Shown: positions 25,068 through 37,700 of the stretch, one piece after another
How the letters are laid out: the number at the start of each line of letters is the position of its first letter
How positions within the stretch are numbered: the stretch's first letter is position 1
Assembly: GCA_035048495.1 (NCBI GenBank)
Contig: CM068540.1
Span: 10,400,829-10,464,828, forward strand
From: Euptelea pleiosperma
Lineage: Eukaryota > Streptophyta > Magnoliopsida > Ranunculales > Eupteleaceae
Reading direction: 5' to 3'
DNA: 64,000 nt
Notes under the pieces: generated by a model
What the model saw: only the letters and a program-made list of their open reading frames with translations
Told to the model about the DNA's origin: nothing
Database searches by the model: none
Position numbers and translations under genes: made by a program

Positions 25068-27071
25068 TGTCACACCCCGGATTCCAACTACACGAATCCC
25101 GAGGTGTGCGCCGTGTGTCTTGAATCCAACGCTTGAATCCAAGGCACGCAAGGCTAACTCACACTCTCATCTAACCCAAGTTATGAAATTAAGGGATAAT
25201 TTTTTTTTTAATGCGGAAACGCGGATCTACTAAGTAATACATCTATGTCTAAACCATTTCATTTAATATGAAGAATTGAATATGTTATAAAGAAGTTAAC
25301 TATTGCCAATATATTTCTTAAGTGTTATCGTGATACAATACTGTAGAAAGGTGTGTAATATCAAATGATACATATTTATAAGTAACAGGGAAATTGAATA
25401 ATCTAAGGATAACTACCTACTCGATCCTAATACCAAAATCAACATGCTCCATCGCGTTTGGACATCATTCCAAAATCGACATGGATAATTCTCAAGTTTT
25501 TTTCTGCAATAGACTGTAAGTAGATGATCTTTTATGAAAAAGCTCGTAACTATGTCCAACTTCTACAACATGTCAGGGATAAAATATTTTGCAATTCAAA
25601 ACTCAAGTAAATTCTTTTGGCCACGATATAAGACATGCACAGTTATAAAAGAACTATAGTTGGAAATATAATGAACATCATGTATTTGAGATAAAGCAAG
25701 AATAATTGTGTCATGGATGCATGAGTTTATTTTTCATAGAACAGTAATAGTGGCAGGCCCAATTCGTAACCTCCCAGCCCACACCAGGCATCACTCATGA
25801 GTCTACCTATAGCATGTAATATATAGCTAGTTATCCTTCATTAACTATCATCTTTCTACTTTATAAATCGGGACCCAGTCCCACAAGTTTATTTGGACTA
25901 CTAAAAATACCAACTGATTTTCTCACTACCTCGGCCAAGGTATCTGCTGATTTTCTCACCACCCTAGCGTGGTATCTGATTGGTTTTCTCATCACCCCAA
26001 CCTGGGTATCTTTCCAAATCAATCCATCATCTCATATCTAACTCATCAATACCTATATACATAGTTCCCAAGTTCACCGACTGAAGTCTGTCTCGTAACC
26101 AATTTCACCGCTAGTAAGACGTTCAACGATTGCAAATTTACTAAGGATCCAAAGCTCATCGTGTGCGACTGCCCACCTACACCCGTGTCTAATGCCCATC
26201 GGGTGATCATATATCTCTAGTGTCCAATGATCACATAAAGAAAATCATGATTATCTTATTACATGCTCAGCGTTGTTTAAATCACAAATAACTCTTCGAA
26301 CATGCAACAATCCTAACATTTCAAAATAGGTAAGTACATAGATAGATAATTATAATTCATAAAACAAATCTGATATGCAAGTTAAAGCATTTAATTTGCA
26401 GAACATTTTAAATAAAGCAATTTTGGTTCTAAGAAATGCCTAATACAAGGCACGAAGGAGAAGGGAGGCCACTTACAGTAGATTGCTATAATTTCTCTTG
26501 TTGGTTGAGTTGTTACTCCAATTTGTCATAATTTTGATACTTCCAAACTTTGTCTACCATTTTCTCCTGTTGTTGCTCCTCTGAGGTTGTACGCATTTGC
26601 CATATATGAAATAGTTAAAGAGAACCGGTTTAAGTATGAGAATATAAGAGTTTTAAACTATAAAGAACATCACTGATTAAAATGCGGTCACTTAAACTAA
26701 CCGACTTGGTTTGGTAATCAAAGTTCATGAATTTCGTACCTATAGGCCTGTTTTAGCGTGTTTCCAAAGTCAACCTAACCGATGTCTCACTCAACTAAAC
26801 TAGTAAGAATCAGTTGCACCCTACATGAAGATTCAAGGAAGCAGTTATACACGGTCTGGATAATCTCAGCTAAAATTCGGTAGGTCCAATTTCAACAAAA
26901 GGTTCGATAAAACCTTATCCTAATCAGAGACCTTGACGACTAATCCTCATTGTTCATTGGTACTTGTACCTGTTCATACTAAAACTCTTCTCACGAAAAT
27001 CCATTATTATAGTTCATACTCGGGTGTATATTTTATTAAAATTGATGCATTCTCCTATTAGAGAATGTTCA
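25068..27071. mobile_element. candidate solo LTR
   Basis: It begins TGTCACACCCCGGATTCC, a start very common in LTRs of plant Ty3/gypsy elements. A candidate end GAATGTTCA at 27071 is followed by CTATC (27072-27076), identical to the five bases before the start (25063-25067). No coding sequence lies in between. The start is convincing. The end could be coincidental, because many CA dinucleotides were available to match. Confidence 0.5.
25910..26020. repeat. minisatellite, three degenerate copies of about 35 bp
   Basis: TGATTTTCTCAC(T/C)AC followed by a variable part and GGTATCT recurs three times. Confidence 0.7.
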
Positions 27072-27076
27072 CTATC

Positions 27077-28136
27077 CATTATTATGGATTCCCTAGGACT
27101 ACGACCGCTCTTAATGTGCTTAAGATCATGAGATTAGTTACTTGCTTAGTAATGGCCGCTCATGCATGCGTTACCTAGAAATAAGTCGTATATTGTAGGG
27201 TTCAATTTGTTGTATTAGCATTATATGCGTATATATGGACATATGTCCTTACCTTCCCACACACCCTACGACATTTAAGTCAATGAAGACATTCTGAGTA
27301 TTATTATGATCCCATTTATGGATACGGCATTTATACTAATACTATAAACGTGCATATTGTTTCTTTAGTTTTCTTATTACTCATTTCACGAAAGTATTGT
27401 CTCCATTTCTCTCACGTGTGTTTATCCTCCAAGTGATCCATCTCCCTTAGCTATTTTATTGTTACACCACTGATGACATACCCAATATTTGCATGTACTA
27501 ACCATTTCTTTTTCGTGTTTGCTTTGTTGTCCCTTACGGACAGGTGTGGATTGAAACGGACAAGTGTATATTAATTGAAGGTCAAGGATGGCTGAAGTGG
27601 ACAAGTGAGGCTGAGGACGTGATCTAGATCAATCCAAAATGAGGACACGTGCATGGCCTAAGAGTTTGCTAGATTCATGAGAAGTTAGTGGGTCAAGGGC
27701 CGTTGACAACCAATGTGGAGTTCAAGCGATAGAGAGAGGTGTCGGGTTAGACGAAGTTGAGTGAGGGGTGTTCAGTGTCACTGCCATATATGTGGACAGA
27801 ATAGGTCCATGGACTGATCGGTATGATCAGCTAGTGTAGGGTGGAGGTGCTGCCGAAAAGATTGGCTAGTAGGCGGTCATCGGCCAAGTGGTTTTTGTGA
27901 TGCACCATGATAGGGTCTGCATCAAACGGTCATACAGGATGTGCAGCCAGCATACTAGACACCCACACGGACCATATATATGATGTTTGGCCAACACTTA
28001 GGTGGACCAATGAACCGAAACCATACATGGTTGGTGGTCCAACCGTTAGATTGGAGTCATTTACATGGTTGATTTGTAACGTTGGTAACTTGAACATCAC
28101 GACCCCGTATCCTATCTAACCTATTATTATATTATA
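27077..28136. other. unassigned DNA with a family-2-like stretch
   Basis: About 27944-28090 contains GATGTTTGGCCAACACTTAG, TGGACCAATGAACCG and ACCGTTAGATTGG, resembling half of MITE family 2. The rest shows no gene. Confidence 0.4.
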
Positions 28137-28500
28137 TCTATATAACAAAATAGGGAAGTTGTCTCCCCCTCTTATACCCCTTTTATCTATTTAGACAAAG
28201 AAGGGCTGAGATCTTATCCCCCAAATAGATGGTGGATCTCAGCCATTCACACCCAATTTTGACAAACGCTTTGTTGGAGAGTACCGTGGGCACTAGCCAC
28301 CCACTATCTATATAACAAGTGACGGTGGTTGTCTAATACCCCTCTTATCTTATATGGCTTCAATAATGAGTGGCTGAGATCCACTATGCTTCATATCGAA
28401 GGCTGAGATTAACTCCCACCGGATTTTGACAAACACTTTGTCGGAAAGTACCGCGGGCACGGGCCACCCACGCATATAACAAGACAACTCAGTTGTATTT
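28137..28500 (+). repeat. tandem duplication of about 165-170 bp
   Basis: Units start TCTATATAACAA at 28137 and 28307, and a third start (CATATAACAAG) lies near 28471. Each unit contains GGCTGAGATC, a TTTTGACAAACNCTTTGT block, GTACCG(T/C)GGGCAC and GCCACCCAC. The third unit is incomplete. Confidence 0.75.
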
Positions 28501-28755
28501 TCTTATCTTATCCATCCATCTAATGTGGACGGTTAGATAAAGAGTCGTTGAGATCAAATCCATCGATCTAATGCGGATGGTTAGATTGTTCTTTGGGATT
28601 GGTGCTAACCGTTGGATCACCAACTTACCTAAGGGGGTTGAGGGGGTGGAAGGAGATTCGGGAGTGCTAGACATGAAGGCAGGCTGACAAAGAAAGCTGG
28701 CACGTGCATTCTGCCATCATGTATGGGAAAGTCGAGCAGGTCATGCTATCCACTA

Positions 28756-31700
28756 GTTGCTGGGAGTAAAACTTCGCAACAGGCCCTGTCATCGAAGAAG
28801 ATGATAGGGCAGCGGATGATGGCACGTGGATTTTGTACCGGCAGACCACCTCGACCTCACCACCCACGTACACAGGTGAGTGTTTTGGCAAAAAAGCACT
28901 CGAGTAATCACCTGGGTACGTGTGTGGCGAGGCCGAGGTGGTCAGTCCGTACAAATCCACGTGCCGAGATCTGTTGCCCTGTCATCTCCTTCGATGACAG
29001 GGCCAGGTCATCAAAGTTTTATCCGGTTGGAGTAAAACATCGATGACAGGCCCTGTCATCGAAGAAGATGACAGGGCAGCGGATGATGGCACGTGGATTT
29101 TGTACCGGTAGACCACCACGGCCTCACCGCCCATGTACACAGGTGAGTGTTTTGGCAAAAAAGCACTCGAGTAATCACTTGGATATGTGTGTGGCGAGGC
29201 CGAGGTGGTCAGTCCGTACAAATTCATGTGCCGAGATCTGCTGCCCGGTCATCAAAGTTTTATCCAGTTGGAGTAAAACTTCGCTGATAGGCCCTGTCAT
29301 CGAAGGAGATGACAGGGCAGCGGATGATGGCACGTGGATTTTGTACCGGTAGACCACCTCGGCCTCACCGCCCACATACACAAGTAAGTATTTTAGCAAA
29401 AAAGCACTCGAGTAATCACCTGGGTACGTGTGTGGCGAGGCTGAGGTGGTCAGTCCATACAAATCCACGTGCCGAGATATGCTGCCTTGTCATCTCCTTC
29501 GATGACAGGGCCCGGTCATCAAAGTTTTATCCGGTTGGAGTAAAACTTCGATTACAGGCCCTATCATCGAAAAAGATGACGGGGCAGCGGATGATGGCAT
29601 GTGGATTTTGTACCGGTAGACCACCTCGGCCTCACTGCCCATGTACACAGGTGAGTGTTTTGGCAAAAAAGCACTCGAGTAATCACATGGGTACGTGTGT
29701 GGCGAGGCCAAGGCAGTCAGTCCGTACAAATACACGTGCTGAGATCTGCTGCCCTATCATCTCCTTTCATGACAGGGCCCGGTCATCAAAGTTTTATCCG
29801 GTTGGAGTAAAACATCGATGACAGGCCCTGTCGTCGAAAAAGAAGACAGGGCTGTGGATGATGGCACGTGGATTTTGTACCGGTAGACAACCTTGCCCTC
29901 AGCACCCACATACACAGGTGAGTGTTTTGGGAAAAAAACACTCGAGTAATCACCGGGGCACGTGGATGGCGAGGGAGAGGTGGTCAGTCCGTATAAATCC
30001 ATGTGCCGAGATCTGCTGCCTTGTCATCTCCTAAGATGACAGGGCCCGGTCATCAAAGTTTTATCCGGTTGGAGTAAAACTTCGATGACAGGTCGGTTGG
30101 AGTAAAACTTCGATGATAGGCCCTTTTCATCGAAGATGACAAGGCAGCGGATGATGGCACGTGGATTTTGTACCGGCAGACCACCTCGGCCTCACCGCCC
30201 ACGTACACAAGTGAGTGTTTTTGCAAAAAAGCACTCGAGTAATCACCAGGATACGTGTGTGGCGAGGCTGAGGTGGTCAGTCCGTACAAATCCACGTGGC
30301 GAGATCTGCTGCCCGGTCATCAAAGTTTTATCCAGTTGGAGTAAAACTTCGATGACAGACCCTGTCATCGAAGGAGATGACAGGGCAGCGGATGATGGCA
30401 CGTGAATTTTGTACCGGTAGACCACCTCGACCTCACCGCCCACGTACACCGGTGAGTGTTTTGGCAAAAAAGCACTCGAGTAATCACTTGGGTATGTGTG
30501 TGGCGAGGCCGAGGTGGTCAGTCAGTACAAATCCACATGCCAAGATCTGCTGCCCTGTCATCTCCTTGGATGACAAGGCCCGGTCATCAAAGTTTTATCC
30601 GGTTGGAGTAAAACTTCGATGACAGGCCCTGTCATCGAAGAATATGACAGTGCAGCGAATGATGGTACTTGGATTTTGTACCGGTAGACCAGCTCAGCCT
30701 CACCACCCACGTACACAGGTGAGTGTTTTGGCAAAAAAGCACTCGAATAATCACCTGGGTACGTGTGTGGCGAGGCCGAGGAGGTCAGGCCGTACAAATC
30801 CACGTCCCGAGATTTGCTGCCCTGTCATCTCCTTCGATGACAAGGTCCGGTCATCAAAGTTTTATCCAGTTGGAGTAAAACTTCTATGACAGACCCTGTC
30901 ATCGAAGATGACAGGGCAGCGGATGATGGCACGTGGATTTTGTACCCGTAAACCACCTCGGCCTCACCGCCCACGTACACAGGTGAGTGTTTTGGCAAAA
31001 AACACTCGAGTAATCACCTGGGTACGTGTATGGCAGGGCCGAGGTGGCCAGTCCGTACAAATCCACTTGCTGAGATCTGATGCCCTGTCCTCTCCTTCGA
31101 TGACAGGGCCCGATCATCAAAGTTTTATCCGGTTGGAGTAAAACTTCGTTGACAGGCCCTGTCATCAAAAAAGATGATTGGGCAGCGGATGATGGCACGT
31201 GGATTTTGTACCGGCAGACAACCTTGGCCTCACCGCCCACGTACACAGGTGAGTGTTTTGGCAAAAACACACTCGAGTAATCACCTGGGTATGTGTGTGG
31301 CGAGGCCGAGGTGGTCATTCCGTACAAATCCACGTGCCGAGATCTGTTGCCCTGTCATCTCCTTCGATGACAGGGCCCGGTCATCAAGTTTTATCCGGTT
31401 GGAGTAAAATTTCGAGGACAGGCCCTATCATCGAAAAAGATGACGGGGCAGCGGATGATGGCATGTGGATTTTATACCGGTAGACCACATCGGCCTCACT
31501 GTCCATGTACACAGGTGAGTGTTTTGGCAAAAAACACTCGAGTAATCACCTGGGTACATGTGTGGCGAGGCCAAGGTGGTCAGCCCGTACAAATCCACTT
31601 GCCGAGATCTGCTGCCCTGTCATCTCCTTTAATGACAGGGCCCGGTCATCAAAGTTTAATCCAGTTGGAGTAAAACTTTGATGATAGGCCCTGTCATCGA

Positions 31701-34700
31701 AAAAGATGACAGGGCAGCAGATCTCGGCAAGTGGATTTTGTAACGGCAGACAACCTTGGCCTCACGGCCCACGTACACAGGTGAGTATTTTCGCAAAAAG
31801 GCACTCGAGTAATCACCTGGGTACGTGTGTGGCGAGGGCGAGGTGGTCAGTCCGTATAAATCCACATGCCGAGATCTGCTGCCCTGTCATCTCCTTCGAT
31901 GACAGGGCCCGGTCATCAAAGTTTTATCCGGTTGGAGTAAAACTTCGATGACAGGCCCTGTCATCGAAAAAGATGATTGGGCAGCGGATGATGGCACGTG
32001 GATTTTGTACCGACAGATAACCTCGGCCTCACCGCCCACGTACACAGGTGAGTATTTTGGCAAAAAAGCACTCGAGTAATCACCTGGGTACGTGAGTGGC
32101 GAAGGCGAGGTGGTGAATCCGTATAAATGCATGTGCCGAGATCTGTTACCCTATCATTTCCTTCGATGACAGGGCCCGGTCATCAAAGTTTTATCCGATT
32201 GGAATAAAACATCGATGACAGGCCCTGTCATCGAAGAAGATGACAGGGGAGAGGATGATGGCAGGTGGATTTTGTACCGGCAGACCACCTCGGCTTCACC
32301 GCCCATGTACATAAGTGAGTATTTTGGCAAAAAAGCACTCGAGTAATCACCTGGGTTTGAGTGTGGCGAGCCCGAGGAGGCCAGTCCGTACAAATCCACG
32401 TGCCGAGATTTGCTACCCTGTCATCTCCTTCGATGACAGGCCCGGTCATCAAAGTTTTATACGATTGGAGTAAAACTTCGATGACAGGGCAGCGAATGAT
32501 GGCACGTGGATTTTCTACCAGCAGACCACCTCGGCCTCACCGCCTACGTACACAGGTGAGTGTTTTGGCAAAAAAACACTCGAGTAATTACCTGGGTACG
32601 TGTGTGGCAAGGCCGAGGTAGTCAGTCCGTACAAATCCATGTGCTGAGATGCTCTGCCCTGTCATCTCCTTTGATGACAGGGCCCGGTCATCAAAGTTTT
32701 ATCCGGTTGGAGTAAAACTTCGATGACAGGGCAGCGGATGATTGCACGTGGATTTTGTACCGGTAGACAACCTTGGCCTCAGCACCCACGTATACAGGTG
32801 GGTGTTTTGGCAAAAAAGCACTCGAGTAATCACCTGGGTATGTGTGTGGCGAGGGAGAGGTGGTCAGTCCATATAAATCCACGTGCCGAGATCTGCTGCC
32901 CTGTCATCTCCGGCGATGACAGGGCCTGGTCATCAAAGTTTTATCCGGTTAGAGTAAAACTTCGATGACAGGCCGGTTGGAGTAAAACTTCGATGACAGG
33001 CCCTGTAATTAAAAAAGATGACAGAGCAACGGATGATGGCACGTAGATTTTGTACCGGTAGACAACCTTGGCCTCAGCACCCACGTACACCAGTGAGTGT
33101 TTTGGCAAAAAAGCACTCGAGTAATCACCTGGGTACGTGTGTGGCGAGGCCGAGGTGGTCAGTCCGTATAAATCCACGTGCTGAGATCTGCTGCCCTGTC
33201 ATCTCCTTTGATGATAGGGCCCGATCATCAAAGTTTAATCCGGTTGGAGTAAAACTTCGATGACAGGGCATTGGATGATGGCAAGTGGATATTGTACCGG
33301 CAGACAACCTTGGCCTCACCGCCCACGTACACAGGTGAGTGTTTTGACAAAAAAGCACTCGAGTAATCACCTGGGTACGTGTGTGGCGAGGGCGAGGTTG
33401 TCAGTCCATATAAATCCTTGTGCTGAGATCTGCTGCCTTGTCATCTCCTTCGATGACAGGGCCCGGTCATCAAAGTTTTATCCGGTTGGAGTAAAACTAC
33501 GATGACAGGGCAGCGGATGATGGCACGTGGATTTTGCGCCTGAAGACCACCCCAACCTCACCGCCCACGTACACAGGTGAGTGTTTTGGCAAAAAAACAC
33601 TCAAGTAATCACCTGGGTATGTGTATGACAAGGCCGAGGTGGTCAGTCCGTACAAATCCACTTGTCGAGATCTGATGCCCTATCATCTCCTTCGATGACA
33701 TGGCCCGGTCATCAAAGTTTTATCCGGTTGGAGTAAAACTTCGTTGCCAGGCCCTGTCATCAAAAAAGATGATTGGGCAGCGGATGATGGCACGTGGATT
33801 TTGTACCGGCAGACAGCCATGGCTTCACCGCCCACGTACACAGGCGAGTGTTTTGGCAAAAACGCACTCGAGTAATCACCTGGGTATGCGTGTGGCGAGG
33901 CCGAGGTGGTCATTCCGTACAAATCCACGTGCCGAGATCTGTTGCCCTGTCATCTCCTTCGATGACAGGGCCAGGTCATCAAATTTTTATCCGGTTGGAG
34001 TAAAACTGCGATGACAGGCCCTGTCATCGAAGAAGATCACAGGTCAGCGGATGATGGCACGTGGATTTTGTACCGGCAGACCACCTCGACCTCACCGCCC
34101 ACGTACACAGGAGAGTGTTTTGGCAAAAAACCACTCGAGTAATCACCGGGTTATGTGTGTGGTGAGGACGAGGTGGTTAGTCTGTACAAATCCACGTGCC
34201 GAGATCTACTGCCCGGTCATCAAAGTTTTATCCAGTTGGAGTAAAAGTTCGATGACAGGCCCTGTCATCGAAGGAGATGACAGGGCAGCGGATGATGGCA
34301 CGTGGATTTTGTACTGGCAGACCACGTCGGCCTCACCACCCACGTACACAGGTGAGTGTTTTCGCAAAAAAGCACTCGAGTAATCTCCTGGGGTACGTGT
34401 GTGGCGAGGCCGAGGTGGTCAGTCCGTATAAATCCACATGCCGAGATCTGTTGCCCTGTCATCTCTTTCGATGACAGGGCCTGGTCATCAAAGTTTTATC
34501 CAGTTGGAGTAAAACATCGATGACTGGACCTGTCATCGAAGAAGATGACAGGGCAGCGGATGATGGCACGTGGATTTTGTACCGGCAGACCACCACGGCC
34601 TCACCGCCCACGTACTCAGGTGAGTGTTTTGGCAAAAAAGCACTCGAGTAATCACCTGGATATGTGTGTGGCGAGGCCGAGGTGGTCAGTCCGTACAAAT

Positions 34701-37700
34701 CCACGCGCTGAGATCTGCTGCCCGGTCTTCGAAGTTTTATCCAGTTCGAGTAAAACTTCGATGACAGGCCCTGTCATCGAAGGAGATGACAGGGCAGCGG
34801 ATGATGGCACGTGGATTTTGTATCGGTAGACCACCTCGGCCTCACCGCCCATGTACACAGATGAGTGTTTTAGCAAAAAAGCACTCGAGTAATCACCTGG
34901 GTACGTGTGTGGCGAGGGCTAGGTGGTCAGTCCGTATAAATCCATGTGCAGAGATCTGCTGCATTGTCATCTCCTTCAATGACAGGGCCCGATTATTGAA
35001 GTTTTATCCAGTTGGAGTTAAACTTCGATGACAGGGCAGCGGATGATGGCACATGGATTTTGCGCCTGCAGACCTCCTCGACCTCACCGCCCACGTACAC
35101 AGCTGAGTGTTTTGGCAAAAAAGCACTCAAGTAATCACCTGGGTACGTGTGTGCCGAGGCCGAGGCGGTCAGTCCGTACAAATCCACGTGCTGAGACAGG
35201 GCCCGGTCATCAAAGTTTTATCCAGTTGGAGTAAAACATCGATGACAGGCCCTGTCGTCGAAAAAGAAGATAGGGCAGTGGATGATGGCACGTGGATTTT
35301 GTACCGGTAGACAACCTTGCCCTCAGCACCCACGTACACAGGTGAGTGTTTTGGGAAAAAAGCACTCGAGTACTCACCGGGGTACGTGTGTGGCGAGGGA
35401 CAGGTGGTCAGTCCGTATTAATCCATGTGCCGAGATCTGCTGCCTTGTCATCTCCTTCGATGACAGGGCCCGGTCATCAAAGTTTTATCCGATTGGAGTA
35501 AAACTTTGATGTCAGGTCGGTTGGAGTAAAACTTTGATAATAGGCCCTTTTCATCGAACATGACAGGGCAGCGGATGATGGCACGTGGATTTTGTACCGA
35601 CCGACCACCTCGGCCTCACCGCGCACGTACACAGGTGAGAGTTTTGGCAAAAAAGGACTCGAGTAATCACCAAGATACGTGTGTGGCGAGGCCGATGTGG
35701 TCAGTCCGTACAAATCCACGTGCCGACATGTGCTGCCCGGTCATCAAAGTTTTATCATGTTGGAGTAAAACTTCGATGACATGCCCTGTAATCGAAAAAG
35801 ATGATAGGGCATTGGATGATGGCAAGTGGATTTTGTACCGGTAGACCACCTCGGCCTCACCGCCCACGTACACCGGTGAGTGTTTTGGCAAAAAAGCACT
35901 CGAGTAATCACCTGGGTACGTGTGTGGCGAGGCCGAGGTGGTCAGTCAGTACAAATCCACATGCCGAGATCTGCTGCCTTGTCATCTCCTTCGATGACAA
36001 GGCCCGGTCATCAAAGTTTAATCCGGTTGGAGTAAAACTTTGATGATAGGCCCTGTCATCGAAAAAGATGACAGGGCAGCGGATGATGGCACATGGATTT
36101 TGTACCGGCAGACAACCTTGGCCTCACCGCCCACGTACATAGGTGAGTGTTTTTGGCAAAAAAGCACTCGAGTAATCACCTGGGTACGTGTATGGCAAGG
36201 CCGAGGTGGTCAGTCCGTACAAATTCACTTGCCGAGATCTGATGCCTTGTCATCTCCTTCGATGACAGGGCCCGATTATCAAAGTTTTATCTGGTTGGAG
36301 TAAAACTTCGTTGACAGGCCCTGTCATCAAAAAAGATGATTGCGCAGCGGATGATGGCACATGGATTTTGTACCGACAGACAACCTTGGCCTCACCGCCC
36401 ACGTACACAGGTGAGTGTTTTGGCAAAAATGCACTCGAGTAATCACCTGGGTATGTGTGTGGCTAGGCCGAAGTGGTCATTCCGTACAAATCCACATGCC
36501 AAAATCTGTTGCCCTGTCATCTCCTTCGATGACAGGGCCAGGTCATCAAAGTTTTATTCGGTTGGAGTAAAACTTCGATGACAGACCGTGTCATCGAAGA
36601 AGATCACAGGTCAGCGGATGATGGCACGTGGATTTTGTATCGGCAGACCACCTCGGCCTCACCGCCCACATACACAGGAGAGTGTTTTGGCAAAAAACCA
36701 CTCGAGTAATAACCTAGATACGTCTGTGGTGAGGTCGAGGTGGTCAGTCTGTACAAATTCACGTGCCGAGATTTGCTGCCCGGTCATCAAAGTTTTATCC
36801 AGTTGGAGTAAAAGTTCGATGACAGGCCCTGTCATCGAAGAGATGACAGGGCAGCGGATGATGGCACGTGGATTTTGTACCGGCAGACCACCTCAGCCTC
36901 ACCACCCACGTACACAGGTGAGTACTTTGACAAAAAGCAGTCGAGTAATCTCCTAGGTACGTGTGTGGGAGGCCGAGGTGGTCAGTCCGTACAAATCCAC
37001 GTGCCGAGATCAGTTGCCCAGTCATCTCCTTCGATGACAGGGCCAGGTCATCAAAGTTTTATCCGGTTGGAGTAAAACATTGATGACAGGCCCTGTCATT
37101 GAAGAAGATGACAGGGCAGCGGATGATGGCACGTGGATTTTGTACCGGTAGACCACGACGGCCTCACCGCCCACGTACACAGGTGAGTGTGTTGGCAAAA
37201 AAGCACTCGAGTAATAACCTAGATATGTGTGTGGCGAGGCTGAGGTGGTCTGTCCGTACAAATCCATGTGGCGAGATCTGCTGCCCGGTCATCAAAGTTT
37301 TATCCAGTTGGAGTTTAAACTTCGATGAGAGGCCCTGTCATTGAATGAGATGACAGGGCAGCGGATGATGGCACGTGGATTTTGTACCGGTAGACCACCT
37401 CGGCCTCACCGCCCACGTACACAGGTGAGTGTTTTAGCAAAAAAACACTCGAGTAATCACCTGGGTACGTGTGTGGCGAGGCTGAGGTGGTCAGTCCATA
37501 CAAATCGACGTGCCGAGATCTACTGCCTTGTCATCTCCTTCGATGACAGGGCCCGGTCATCAAAGTTTTATCTGGTTGGAGTAAACTTCGATGACAGGCC
37601 CTATCATCGAAAAAGATGACGGGGCAGCGGATGATGGCATGTGGATTTTGTACCGGTAGAGCACCTCGGCCTCACTGCCCATGTACACAGGTGAGTATTT

